From: Cerasibacillus quisquiliarum
GTDB lineage: Bacteria; Bacillota; Bacilli; Bacillales; Amphibacillaceae
Assembly: GCF_014202495.1 (NCBI RefSeq)
Contig: NZ_JACHHA010000002.1
Coordinates: forward strand, 1-64,000
Direction of reading: 5' to 3'
DNA: 64,000 nucleotides
Part shown: piece by piece, positions 57,070 to 64,000 of the stretch
How positions within the stretch are numbered: the stretch's first letter is position 1
Layout: each line of letters starts with the position of its first letter
Translations under genes and position numbers: made by a program
The notes under the pieces: model-generated
The model's database searches: none
The model's input: the letters and a program-made list of their open reading frames with translations, nothing else
What the model was told of the DNA's origin: nothing

Positions 57070-57645
57070 TTATTTTTTTGGTAAAATCTTTTGAAATTGT
57101 TTCTCTAAATTCTCAAGTGTGAGTGCACCATCTACTTTATCTACAATGACTCCATTTTCATCTATAAAAAATGTACTTGGTAGTTTTCCAACTTTATAGA
57201 GATCCATCACTTGCTCCTTATGATCAGGAAGAATCGGAAAGGTTAAATCATATTTATCGATAAAGCGATCAACAACTAATGTATTAACATCCAAATTGAC
57301 GGCAACGATTTCAATTCCTTTTTCTTTATATTCAGGATAAAGTTTTTCCATAAATGGCATTTCTGCTTCACACGGCTTACAATATGTCGCCCAAAAATTT
57401 AACATGACCCCTTTCCCTTTTAATTCACTTAATTGTATCGACTCTAATTCGTTGTTTGCGTTGATTTGTTCCAATTTAAAATCTGGTGCTTGATCCCCTG
57501 CCCGATATATTGATTTATCCTTGTTAAAATTAGCAACTAATGCGTATACAATTGCAGCTAGCATCAAAATTAATATAATGGAACGAAATATAAATCGTTT
57601 TTTCATTTTATGTGCTTTATTAGCTTTTCGTTGTTCCAAACTCAT
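57070..57645 (-). CDS. resA: Extracytoplasmic thiol-disulfide oxidoreductase ResA
   Basis: ResA reduces the apocytochrome Cys pair before heme attachment. The 191-residue protein has an N-terminal anchor helix (about 14-35) and a thioredoxin fold with the active site C-K-P-C in FWATYCKPCEAEMPF. The KLPSTFFIDENG block carries the cis-Pro. I choose the ATG at 57645, eight bases after GAGGAG; the open frame to 57678 has no site. An extended -10 promoter precedes it, so it heads the resABC operon. Confidence 0.94.
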   Translation of the reverse strand: MSLEQRKANKAHKMKKRFIFRSIILILMLAAIVYALVANFNKDKSIYRAGDQAPDFKLEQINANNELESIQLSELKGKGVMLNFWATYCKPCEAEMPFMEKLYPEYKEKGIEIVAVNLDVNTLVVDRFIDKYDLTFPILPDHKEQVMDLYKVGKLPSTFFIDENGVIVDKVDGALTLENLEKQFQKILPKK

Positions 57646-57664
57646 GCACATCACTCCTCGAACT

Positions 57665-57670
57665 ATTATA
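57665..57670 (-). promoter_or_regulatory. Extended -10 promoter of resA
   Basis: TGGTATAAT on the minus strand gives a TG-n-TATAAT extended -10 box just upstream of the resA ribosome binding site. I see no good -35 box, which would fit a promoter needing an activator such as ResD. Confidence 0.5.
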
Positions 57671-57699
57671 CCACTCAAACGTAGTGGAAATTATGGCGA

Positions 57700-58440
57700 T
57701 TATTCAACATTTTTTGTTCCAAGATTCCACATCTGCTTAACTTCCTTAGGTGTAAGCGGTCTATGCTCACCTGGTTGTAGGCCATCTAAAGTTAAAAAGC
57801 CATATTTTTCACGTTTGATTTTTAATACGGGATAGCCTATGCCATTCATCATACGACGAATATGACGATTTTTCCCTTCACCTAAAGTGATTTCTAATAT
57901 AGTTGTCTTTTGTTTTGAATCAACGGATAAGACTTTCCAATGGAGCGCTTTTAATAAGTCTTTTCCATCACGCACCCCTTTTTTCATTTGAAAAAGCTCA
58001 TGTTTTTGGGGAATACCTTTTACTTTTACTATATAAACCTTTTCAATTCCATGGCGTGGATGCATAACTACGTTAGCAAAATCTCCATCATTCGTTAATA
58101 ATAATAAGCCTGATGATTGATAATCTAATCGCCCAATAGGAAAAATTCGCTCCTTTATTTCAGGGAAAAAGTCAAGAACAACTTTCCGGTTTTTATCATC
58201 TTTCACGCTTGAAATCACTTCACGCGGTTTATAAAACAAAAAATAAACAGGTTCTTCCTTTTCTAATTTTATGCCATTTACTTCAATTTCATCTTTCTTT
58301 GATACTTTTGTACCTAATGTTGTTACCGTTACACCATTTACTTTTACTTTACCGTCTACAATTAGCTTTTCTGCTTTTCTCCTTGACGTAACACCGCTTT
58401 CGGCGATAGCCTTTTGTAATCTAATTCTTGAATCTGACAT
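57700..58440 (-). CDS. rluB: 23S rRNA pseudouridine synthase RluB
   Basis: RluB converts a uridine in domain V of 23S rRNA to pseudouridine. It has an N-terminal S4 RNA-binding domain (SRIRLQKAIAESGVTSRRKA) and a catalytic domain with the Asp motif GRLDYQSSGLLLLTNDG and EGKNRHIRRMM. It is 246 residues long from the ATG at 58440, chosen because the upstream frame has no ribosome binding site. It is the last gene of the dacB-spmA-spmB-rluB run, before resA. Confidence 0.95.
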   Translation of the reverse strand: MSDSRIRLQKAIAESGVTSRRKAEKLIVDGKVKVNGVTVTTLGTKVSKKDEIEVNGIKLEKEEPVYFLFYKPREVISSVKDDKNRKVVLDFFPEIKERIFPIGRLDYQSSGLLLLTNDGDFANVVMHPRHGIEKVYIVKVKGIPQKHELFQMKKGVRDGKDLLKALHWKVLSVDSKQKTTILEITLGEGKNRHIRRMMNGIGYPVLKIKREKYGFLTLDGLQPGEHRPLTPKEVKQMWNLGTKNVE

Positions 58441-58500
58441 ATGATCACCACTTTTTCTATACAAAATAAATAGCGCTAACATAAGTTAACGCTGTACGTT

Positions 58501-59028
58501 CTAAAATATCCATGATACAACGATTACTGAAGCTATTATACCAATCAAATCAGCGAGTAGTCCAACTTTTAGGGCGTAGCGCATTCTTTTTATTCCAACC
58601 GCTCCGAAGTATATCGTTAAGATATATAAAGTTGTATCGGTACTTCCTTGCATCGTTGAAGCAAGTCTCCCAATAAATGAATCTGGACCATAGGTTTGGA
58701 TGAGTTCTGTCATCATCGCTAAGGAAGCAGTTCCTGATACTGGTCGAATGAATCCTAAAGGGACGATTTCAGCTGGAAAACCTAAGCAACTTAAAAGCGG
58801 TGTAATGAACTGTATAAAAGCATCTAAAGCACCTGAACTACGTAAAACCGTAATAGCGACTAACATACCTAATAAAAATGGTAAAAGGGAAATGGCAAGC
58901 GTTACCCCTTCTTTACCCCCTTCAACAAACAGTTCATATGCTGGCAATTTTTGCCATATGGCTGCTGTTAAGACAACTAAAATAAATAAAGGTATGATAG
59001 TAAAACTAATCGACGTTATAACATTCAC
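58501..59028 (-). CDS. spmB: Spore maturation protein SpmB
   Basis: SpmB, with SpmA, is needed for full spore core dehydration. The 175-residue membrane protein has about five helices and a nucleoside-transporter-gate-like domain. Recognisable parts are EGVTLAISLLPFLLGMLVAI and GFIRPVSGTASLAMM. It starts 2 bases after spmA, so the genes are coupled. Expected control by sigma-E is known from B. subtilis but cannot be shown here. Confidence 0.93.
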   Translation of the reverse strand: MNVITSISFTIIPLFILVVLTAAIWQKLPAYELFVEGGKEGVTLAISLLPFLLGMLVAITVLRSSGALDAFIQFITPLLSCLGFPAEIVPLGFIRPVSGTASLAMMTELIQTYGPDSFIGRLASTMQGSTDTTLYILTIYFGAVGIKRMRYALKVGLLADLIGIIASVIVVSWIF

Positions 59029-59030
59029 CG

Positions 59031-59618
59031 TTATTCCCTCCCGACACTTCTATAATAGAAGAAACGATCTAATAGAAGTGCTGAAATAGTTGAAATAACC
59101 GTTGCTATTATGGTTGTCCCAACGATTTCAGTCGGTGCTATAGATTCATATTTCATACGAATAGCAATAACGGTTGTTGGGATTAACGTAAGACCAGATG
59201 TGTTTAAGGCAAGAAAAGTAATCATGGATCGTGAGGCTCTATCTTTTAATTGATTTAGCGCTTGCATTTCTTCCATCGCTTTAATTCCCATCGGTGTAGC
59301 TGCATTCCCTAGTCCAAATAAATTAGCTGTAATATTTGATAAAATATAACCAATGACTGGATGATCTTTCGGTAATTCTGGAAACAAACGTGCAATAAGT
59401 GGACGAAAGAACGATGATAAAGCTTTTAGTATATGGGCTTTTTCAGCAATTTTCATGATTCCTAACCAAAAAATGAGAACACTCATTAATTGAATAACAA
59501 GGCCGATTGCTTGATCAGCACTTTCAAAAATCCCTTGAGTGACTTGTTCTAATGTGCCATTAAATAAAGCATAAACGATTCCAATCAATATCATCATAAC
59601 CCAAATAAGATTTACCAT
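59031..59618 (-). CDS. spmA: Spore maturation protein SpmA
   Basis: This 195-residue membrane protein is the partner of SpmB, with about five helices. The motif MVNLIWVMMILIGIVYALFNG at its start is characteristic, and GNAATPMGIKAMEEM resembles the gate domain. The start overlaps the dacB end by 7 bases, giving a dacB-spmA-spmB-rluB co-translated string, the order known in B. subtilis. Confidence 0.94.
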   Translation of the reverse strand: MVNLIWVMMILIGIVYALFNGTLEQVTQGIFESADQAIGLVIQLMSVLIFWLGIMKIAEKAHILKALSSFFRPLIARLFPELPKDHPVIGYILSNITANLFGLGNAATPMGIKAMEEMQALNQLKDRASRSMITFLALNTSGLTLIPTTVIAIRMKYESIAPTEIVGTTIIATVISTISALLLDRFFYYRSVGRE

Positions 59619-60469
59619 CTTTTTCCCACCTTAATAATTTGTTTGAATATGTTCATCGCATGATTTAAAAACGTATCATCATGTTTATGTTTGAATCCCC
59701 ATTCATACATTGAAATATGATCATTCCAATCATCTGGTGCATTCAGAGTAACAGCAATCAATTCCATATCTTTTTCTTTAGCACTCGTCACTAATGTTCG
59801 TCCTGCTTTTTTTGTAAATCCGGTTTTTCCCCCTGTGCATTTCTCATATAGAGAGGTTAACAATTTATTCTTGTTATACCATGGGTACGTCCGTGTTTGA
59901 GCACGATATGTATCCATACCAGAAACAATTCTAAACGTTTCATTTCCCATCGCATATCGCATTAATAGTGCCATATCATATGCCGTTGAATAGTGGTTGT
60001 CCGAATGAAGGCCATGGGGATTCTCAAAATGTGTATTCGTCATGCCGATCCAACTTGCCTTTTCATTCATCAAATGAACGAAACCTTCCACACTGCCTCC
60101 AATATGTTCACTAATAACAATAGCAGCATCATTTCCAGAACGAAGCATTAATCCATAAACAAGATCTTCTATCGTCATTTTCTCTCCTTGTTCCAAATAA
60201 ATGGAAGAACCTTCTGTATGTATAGCTCGTCTACTTGCTCTTGCTATTTCATTCATTTTTCCTGACTCAATAGCAATGATAGCTGTCATGATTTTCGTTA
60301 TACTAGCAATTGGCTTCTTCTCATGGGCATGTTTTTCAAATATAATGTCACCTGTTTCACGCTCCATTAAAATCGCATGTTCAGCTGATAGATTTAAAGG
60401 TAAATGGGCATAAACAATGGATGAATAAAATGAAAAAGCTACAACTAAAAGCGGAATAAAACGACACAA
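59612..60469 (-). CDS. dacB: D-alanyl-D-alanine carboxypeptidase DacB (PBP5*), short
   Basis: DacB trims the peptide stems of spore cortex peptidoglycan. The 285-residue protein has a signal peptide (about 1-22) and a complete PBP5-type catalytic domain: SITK at 56-59, SGN at 111-113 and KTG at 215-217. It ends soon after the catalytic domain. B. subtilis DacB is about 380 residues and has a C-terminal beta domain and an anchor, both absent here. The start is a TTG after AAGGGGG. The gene is followed by spmA, with overlap. Confidence 0.9.
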   Translation of the reverse strand: MCRFIPLLVVAFSFYSSIVYAHLPLNLSAEHAILMERETGDIIFEKHAHEKKPIASITKIMTAIIAIESGKMNEIARASRRAIHTEGSSIYLEQGEKMTIEDLVYGLMLRSGNDAAIVISEHIGGSVEGFVHLMNEKASWIGMTNTHFENPHGLHSDNHYSTAYDMALLMRYAMGNETFRIVSGMDTYRAQTRTYPWYNKNKLLTSLYEKCTGGKTGFTKKAGRTLVTSAKEKDMELIAVTLNAPDDWNDHISMYEWGFKHKHDDTFLNHAMNIFKQIIKVGKRW

Positions 60470-60535
60470 AACAGTTGCCCCCTTCGTTATGTCATCTGTA
60501 TATTTTATGCGCGTTTTATTCGGATATGATATTAA

Positions 60536-60569
60536 AAAAGCGGATCACTCATAAGAATGATCCGCTTTT
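60536..60569 (-). terminator. Terminator after scpB
   Basis: A perfect 12-bp stem (AAAAGCGGATCA 60536-60547 with 60558-60569) with a 10-base loop is followed by TTTTTTAAT on the minus strand. It ends scpAB and separates it from dacB. Confidence 0.85.
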
Positions 60570-60574
60570 CACAC

Positions 60575-61168
60575 TTAATTTATCTTATTCTGATTTGCAT
60601 CATCCATATTTTTGAAAAATAAATGTGTTTCTTTTTCTATATCTTCCTTCGTCAAGTCTTCAGGTAATGGTGGTAATTCATCTAAAGACGTAAGTCCAAA
60701 GTATGTTAGAAAATCCTTCGTTGTAGCAAACAACATTGGTCGTCCAATTGTGTTTTTACGGCCAACTTCCTCTATTAGTCCTCGTGACAATAATGTTTGT
60801 ACAGGACGATCACTCTTAACGCCTCTTATTTCCTCTATTTCAGTCCTCGTTATCGGTTGCTTATAAGCAATGATAGCTAATGTTTCTAATGCTGCTTGTG
60901 ACATCTGAGTCGTATGTGGTGTTTCAAGTAATTTTTTATAGTATTCACTGTGCTCTGGCTTTGTCGTTAAATAATAGACCCCTCTAGATTCTGTCAGCAT
61001 CACGCCACGGTCTGTATGTTCATAATCGTATGCTAATTCATTTAAAATATGCAAAACGGTGGATTCGGTTGTCTCAATGATTTCTGCAATTTGTTTAACA
61101 GTTACTCCTTCATCTCCACTCGCAAAAAGTAGTCCTTCAATTACTGCTCTATAACTAGGTATTTCCAT
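60575..61168 (-). CDS. scpB: Segregation and condensation protein B
   Basis: ScpB is the dimeric winged-helix partner of the SMC condensin complex. The 197 residues hold two winged-helix domains: the first with VIEGLLFASGDEGVTVKQIA, the second with ALETLAIIAYKQPITRTEIEE and IRGVKSDRPVQTLLSRGLI. Both match ScpB. It is 37 bases after scpA and ends in a strong terminator, so scpAB is an operon of its own. Confidence 0.96.
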   Translation of the reverse strand: MEIPSYRAVIEGLLFASGDEGVTVKQIAEIIETTESTVLHILNELAYDYEHTDRGVMLTESRGVYYLTTKPEHSEYYKKLLETPHTTQMSQAALETLAIIAYKQPITRTEIEEIRGVKSDRPVQTLLSRGLIEEVGRKNTIGRPMLFATTKDFLTYFGLTSLDELPPLPEDLTKEDIEKETHLFFKNMDDANQNKIN

Positions 61169-61205
61169 AATTTCATTACACCTCTCATAGCAATGCCATC
61201 ATTTA

Positions 61206-61937
61206 TTATGAATTGGGATAAATATATAAATGAGTGAAATTATCTTCTTGACGACAAAACACTTCATTTTGCTTCATTAATTGCAACAATGCCATAAACG
61301 TAATGACAATATGTGATCGTGATGGATATGGAAATAGGTGATCAAATAATATACCATTTCGTGCATGTTTGACAATCATAAGAATCTCTTCCATCCTCTG
61401 TTCAATTGGAATATCTTGTTTTTCAACTTTTGTATCAAGTGGACGATTCCATTGCTTACGTTCAAACATATGTTGTAATGCATCTAGCATATCATAGACA
61501 GAAGCTTCACCCTCATTTATGGTTGGGCGCTTTTCTTCTATATCAAAACTTTTAGGTGTCCTTGTAAAAGTTTGATTCTGTTCTCTTTCTTTTTCAGATA
61601 ATACTTTTGCAGCTTCTTTATATTTACGGTATTCAATCAAACGTATAATCAAATCTTCACGTGGGTCTTCTTCGTATGTATCAAGTTCAGGGTCAATTTC
61701 TTGCTTTGGTAAGAGCATTTGACTTTTTAATGCTACTAATGTAGCAGCCATAACGAGATATTCACTTGCAATATTCAATTCCAATGTTTGCATCGTATGA
61801 ACATAGTCCAAGTACTGATCGGCTAGTTCCGCCATTGGAATATCATAAATATCGATTTCGTATTGATTTACTAAATGCAATAATAAATCAAGCGGTCCTT
61901 CAAATGTTGACAATTTAACTTTATAAGCGTGACTCAT
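61206..61937 (-). CDS. scpA: Segregation and condensation protein A
   Basis: ScpA is the kleisin subunit that closes the SMC ring. The 243-residue protein begins with the kleisin N-terminal motif KLSTFEGPLDLLLHLVNQYE and has MAATLVALKSQMLLP, and a C-terminal winged-helix region (HIVITFMALLQLMKQNEV). The ATG follows AAAAGGAG. It is divergent from the YjcZ-type peptide gene. Confidence 0.96.
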   Translation of the reverse strand: MSHAYKVKLSTFEGPLDLLLHLVNQYEIDIYDIPMAELADQYLDYVHTMQTLELNIASEYLVMAATLVALKSQMLLPKQEIDPELDTYEEDPREDLIIRLIEYRKYKEAAKVLSEKEREQNQTFTRTPKSFDIEEKRPTINEGEASVYDMLDALQHMFERKQWNRPLDTKVEKQDIPIEQRMEEILMIVKHARNGILFDHLFPYPSRSHIVITFMALLQLMKQNEVFCRQEDNFTHLYIYPNS

Positions 61938-61979
61938 ACACCCATACTCCTTTTAAAAATAAAAATTACAAATGCCCAT

Positions 61980-62007
61980 ACACGTTTACTTCCATTAACA
62001 TAATGTA
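61980..62007 (+). promoter_or_regulatory. Possible sigma-K-like promoter of the YjcZ-type gene
   Basis: CATAATGTA (61999-62007) fits the CATANNNTA -10 pattern of sigma-K, with AC (61980-61981) 17 bases upstream. It lies 57 bases before the peptide start. The match is short and could be chance. Confidence 0.3.
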
Positions 62008-62063
62008 TTATGGAAAGACTGAATGTCTCTATTATATCATTGAAACAAAAGGAGGAATATTAA

Positions 62064-62153
62064 ATGAGCGGTGGATACGGATATAACGGGGGTTTCGCAC
62101 TGATTGTCGTTCTATTTATCCTATTGATTATTGTTGGTGCAGCTTGGTACTAA
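62064..62153 (+). CDS. YjcZ-family sporulation peptide
   Basis: A 29-residue peptide with a Gly/Tyr-rich start (MSGGYGYNGG) and one membrane helix (FALIVVLFILLIIVGAAWY). This is the hallmark pattern of the YjcZ/SscA-like spore peptides, several of which act in spore coat assembly. The ribosome binding site GGAGG is eight bases before the ATG. A strong hairpin terminator follows, so it is a complete one-gene unit. Many spore formers have several such genes; this copy lies between scpA and ribT. Confidence 0.88.
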   Translation: MSGGYGYNGGFALIVVLFILLIIVGAAWY

Positions 62154-62171
62154 AACTTCCACTTCAGAATA

Positions 62172-62201
62172 AAAACCCAGCCCTGTGATGGGCTGGGTTT
62201 T
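62172..62201. terminator. Bidirectional terminator between the YjcZ-type gene and ribT
   Basis: AAAACCCAGCCC (62172-62183) and GGGCTGGGTTTT (62190-62201) form a perfect 12-bp stem with a 6-base loop. It overlaps the last two bases of ribT and can act in both directions. Confidence 0.92.
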
Positions 62202-62571
62202 ATTTTGAATGAGAATCATATTCTAAATCACATTTTTTATAAAAACCATCAATCACTTCTTCAGCACAAATCTGATACTGATTATATTGTTGATGAATTT
62301 CACTAATTAACAGTTTGCCAATCCCTTGGTTACGATGTGATGGACTAACTGATAGATGTTGAATCACTGCTTGTTTTTCTTCCTCATTCACTTTAAGACC
62401 TATCACACCAATCATATCATCATCATCTTTCCAAAGATAGAGATGCCAATTCGGATCTGTTTCATACTGTTTAATCATATCTTGCAATGTTTTTACATCT
62501 TTTACTGTAGGCATAAAAGATAACAAACCCATTGCTATTTTTTCCAAGTTTTTTTTATAACGAATTAACAT
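62200..62571 (-). CDS. ribT: GNAT acetyltransferase RibT
   Basis: RibT is a GNAT-family protein encoded at the end of the riboflavin operon in B. subtilis. Its start MLIRYKKNLEKIAMGLLSFM and LYLWKDDDDMIGVIGL match RibT. The acetyl-CoA loop is HRNQGIGKLL (the R/Q-x-x-G-x-G/A type), after the beta-strand IQHLSVSPS. It has 123 residues, normal for RibT. No ribDEABH genes lie here, so the gene is on its own. The acceptor substrate is unknown. Confidence 0.88.
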   Translation of the reverse strand: MLIRYKKNLEKIAMGLLSFMPTVKDVKTLQDMIKQYETDPNWHLYLWKDDDDMIGVIGLKVNEEEKQAVIQHLSVSPSHRNQGIGKLLISEIHQQYNQYQICAEEVIDGFYKKCDLEYDSHSK

Positions 62572-62675
62572 AGATACCCCTCATTACTAAATGACTTGCT
62601 GCAATACGTTATGCGTAAAAACAAAAAAGTTTTACGAAAATCAATAAGTGTGTATCATTTTATCATATTTCTAAT

Positions 62676-62771
62676 TTATAAAACAAAAATGAACCAATAA
62701 GCGACACCCCAACCGAGTGCTATGATGAGTAAAATGATAAAAAGTATGATGTTTTTTTTACGTTGGTTCAA
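62676..62771 (-). CDS. Tiny predicted membrane protein
   Basis: A 31-residue ORF begins with a basic start (MNQRKKN) and has one membrane helix (IILFIILLIIALGWGVAYWF). The TTG at 62771 is eight bases after AGAGGA. An in-frame ATG at 62780 is also possible but lies too close to the site. I do not recognise a family. The basic-then-hydrophobic pattern and the ribosome binding site favour a real gene, but so short an AT-rich frame could arise by chance. Confidence 0.4.
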   Translation of the reverse strand: MNQRKKNIILFIILLIIALGWGVAYWFIFVL

Positions 62772-62808
62772 ATGGATCATCCTCTTCCTAAAAAGCATAA
62801 CCTAATTA

Positions 62809-63276
62809 CTATTTACATCTATTTGTAACATGTTGTTTTATCGCTTCCATTATGATGTAACCATCAGATTGTTTTTTATTAACTTTATATGGGATGATAT
62901 TTGTAAGCGCAAGCCAACCATTGAAAAAAAGTAAAAGCAAAATATATTTGCTAGGCATGCTATTATACATAATATAAAATAAAAATACAAAGATAACATT
63001 ATTGAGAGGACCACAAATCGATATAAAAACGAGTTCCCATGTTTTATACGGGCGATTTCTTTTACTTATCGCTTGACCACTTAGAAAAAAACACAAATGA
63101 ATCGATATATGCAATTTTTCAGTTGAAAAAGATGCAATTTCCCTTCCATGACCAATTGATAGATGCACATGATTAGAGCCAGTTAAGATTGAACCAATCA
63201 TGTGGCCAGATTCATGGATTAAAGCACTTAATGGTGCAACAAATAAAATTAAATAGACGACTATATATCCATCCAT
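62809..63276 (-). CDS. Small M50-type (site-2 protease-like) membrane metallopeptidase
   Basis: The 155-residue protein has about four membrane helices. The first contains the zinc motif H-E-x-x-H in LIHESGHMIGSILTG. A later region NIIPYKVNKKQSDGYIIMEA matches the (N/L)-x-x-P-x(n)-D-G pattern of the third zinc ligand in M50 enzymes. It lacks PDZ or CBS domains. The substrate is unknown. The ATG at 63276 has no good ribosome binding site and lies 15 bases after the ppiB stop, so it may rely on coupling to ppiB. Confidence 0.75.
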   Translation of the reverse strand: MDGYIVVYLILFVAPLSALIHESGHMIGSILTGSNHVHLSIGHGREIASFSTEKLHISIHLCFFLSGQAISKRNRPYKTWELVFISICGPLNNVIFVFLFYIMYNSMPSKYILLLLFFNGWLALTNIIPYKVNKKQSDGYIIMEAIKQHVTNRCK

Positions 63277-63291
63277 TGTTCATGTGTACAC

Positions 63292-63726
63292 TTATTCTTC
63301 CGTAATTTCTATCTTTGTCATGACATCACCGTTTGTCATCTTTTTTACATACTCCATTCCTGATGTGACTTTTCCAAATACGGTATGTACACCATCTAAA
63401 TGTGGTTGTTGTTCATGAACAATAAAAAATTGTGAACTTCCAGTGTCTCTTCCTGCGTGTGCCATTGATAAAGAACCTTCAACATGTTTATGTGGGTTGC
63501 CATCAGTTTCACACTTAATTGTATATCCTGCATTACCTGTTCCGTTACCAATCGGACATCCACCTTGACTTACAAATCCTGGAATAACACGATGAAATGT
63601 TAACCCGTCATAAAAGTTTTCCTTTACCAGTTTAATAAAGTTCTCAACTGTTTTTGGAGCTTCATTAGGATAAAGCTCGAACTCAATTTTATTACCATCT
63701 TCCATTAGAATATATCCTTTAGACAT
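63292..63726 (-). CDS. ppiB: Cyclophilin-type peptidyl-prolyl cis-trans isomerase
   Basis: The enzyme speeds proline isomerisation during protein folding in the cytoplasm. The 144-residue protein has cyclophilin motifs [15 protein letters not shown] with the catalytic Arg, [16 protein letters not shown] and [16 protein letters not shown]. No signal peptide is present. I choose the ATG at 63726 after AGAAGGTG; a GTG twelve bases upstream overlaps that site. In B. subtilis ppiB also lies near lysA. Confidence 0.95.
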   Translation of the reverse strand: MSKGYILMEDGNKIEFELYPNEAPKTVENFIKLVKENFYDGLTFHRVIPGFVSQGGCPIGNGTGNAGYTIKCETDGNPHKHVEGSLSMAHAGRDTGSSQFFIVHEQQPHLDGVHTVFGKVTSGMEYVKKMTNGDVMTKIEITEE

Positions 63727-63815
63727 ATTTATCCACACCTTCTACTTTATAAATTAAACTATTCTCATGGCTCATTTTACCATGTATCACCTTTTATGAA
63801 AAGAAAAGGTATCAT

Positions 63816-64000
63816 TTATCCGATATAAGGTAAATCATTCCGTACAACATCTTGATAAGTTTCACGCTTTATGACGAGTCGATGACGCCCATTTTCAACA
63901 AAGACGACTGCTGGCTTACTAAAGCGGTTATAATGACTTGCCATCGAATATCCATATGCACCTGTTGAAAAAACAGCTAGTAAATCTCCTGATTCTACAT
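63816..64000 (-). CDS. lysA: Diaminopimelate decarboxylase, C-terminal end (partial)
   Basis: Sixty-one codons of the 3' end are visible; the gene runs off the window. The translated end has GDLLAVFSTGAYGYSMASHY and PAVVFVENGRHRLVIKRETY, the LysA C-terminus with the PLP-phosphate-binding Tyr region. LysA makes lysine from meso-diaminopimelate, the step after the pathway branch that includes DapB, encoded at 15.6-16.4 kb. Confidence 0.92.
   Translation of the reverse strand, partial: VESGDLLAVFSTGAYGYSMASHYNRFSKPAVVFVENGRHRLVIKRETYQDVVRNDLPYIG

Noticed and set aside
60470-60535. Sigma-E promoter before dacB
   Set aside because: CATAAAAT and an ATA-type -35 are present but 13 bases apart, too close to be convincing.
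1-64000. CRISPR arrays, insertion sequences, prophage genes, tRNA or rRNA genes
   Set aside because: I looked for repeated spacers, transposase motifs, terminal repeats, integrase-type proteins and clover-leaf or rRNA-like stretches and saw none; this is an ordinary core region.

Overview
The window is a low-GC (roughly one-third G+C by eye), sporulation-competent Firmicutes chromosome segment. It follows the Bacillus subtilis gene order from the recU/ponA region to the edge of lysA. Markers for Bacillaceae include spoIVA, spmA/spmB, sleB/ypeB, a SpoVIF-type gene, a YjcZ-type peptide, bacillithiol genes, a menaquinol:cytochrome c reductase and the Res cytochrome biogenesis/two-component system. 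Small signs (the very acidic PonA tail, gene trimming) would suit a halotolerant Oceanobacillus/Virgibacillus-like lineage, but this is inference and no species is claimed.

Layout: 1-4.2 kb holds yppC and the recU-ponA pair on the plus strand. 4.3-13.9 kb runs on the minus strand through nth, dnaD, asnS, aspB, ypmB, dinG, birA and cca (DNA repair, replication, Asn/Asp metabolism, tRNA maturation). 14-16.7 kb holds bshA, mgsA, dapB and a MazG-type pyrophosphohydrolase. 16.8-18.5 kb holds a YugP-type membrane peptidase, a reduced ypjB-like ORF and ypjA. 18.5-23.1 kb holds qcrABC with ypiF, ypiB and ypiA. 23.1-28 kb holds aroA, aroB, aroC, cheR and ndk. 28.1-31.4 kb holds hepT, menG, hepS (menaquinone-7 synthesis), mtrB (TRAP) and hbs. 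31.7-41.3 kb holds spoIVA, yphF, yphE, spoVIF, gpsA, der, yphA, ypfD, plsC, cmk and a frameshifted PilZ gene. 41.4-47.6 kb holds ypeB, sleB, prsW, ypdA, gudB and mecB. 47.6-51.5 kb holds a reduced ypbE-like ORF, ypbD, recS, ypbB and fer. 51.6-58.4 kb holds resE, resD, resC, resB, resA and rluB. 58.5-62 kb holds spmB, spmA, dacB, scpB and scpA. The end holds a YjcZ-type peptide, ribT, a tiny membrane ORF, a mini M50 peptidase, ppiB and the 3' end of lysA.

Functionally the region links the shikimate trunk, menaquinone-7 synthesis and the quinol-oxidising Qcr complex with its cytochrome c maturation genes (ResABC) and redox-responsive regulators (ResDE). It also carries chromosome segregation (ScpAB, HU), cell-wall synthesis (PonA) and spore formation and germination genes (SpoIVA, SpmAB, DacB, SleB/YpeB).

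I found no mobile element, CRISPR array, rRNA, tRNA, riboswitch or defence island, and no convincing undescribed multi-gene system. The interest lies in how this copy differs from the B. subtilis arrangement. Whole blocks are missing in place: panBCD with ypmA, bshB1, aroH-trp-hisC-tyrA, folE, ypoC, yphB, ypbF/ypbG and the rib operon. Two membrane proteins (YpjB-like, YpbE-like) are reduced to short remnants and a PilZ gene carries two frameshifts. Statements about B. subtilis gene order and protein lengths come from general knowledge, not from a search.
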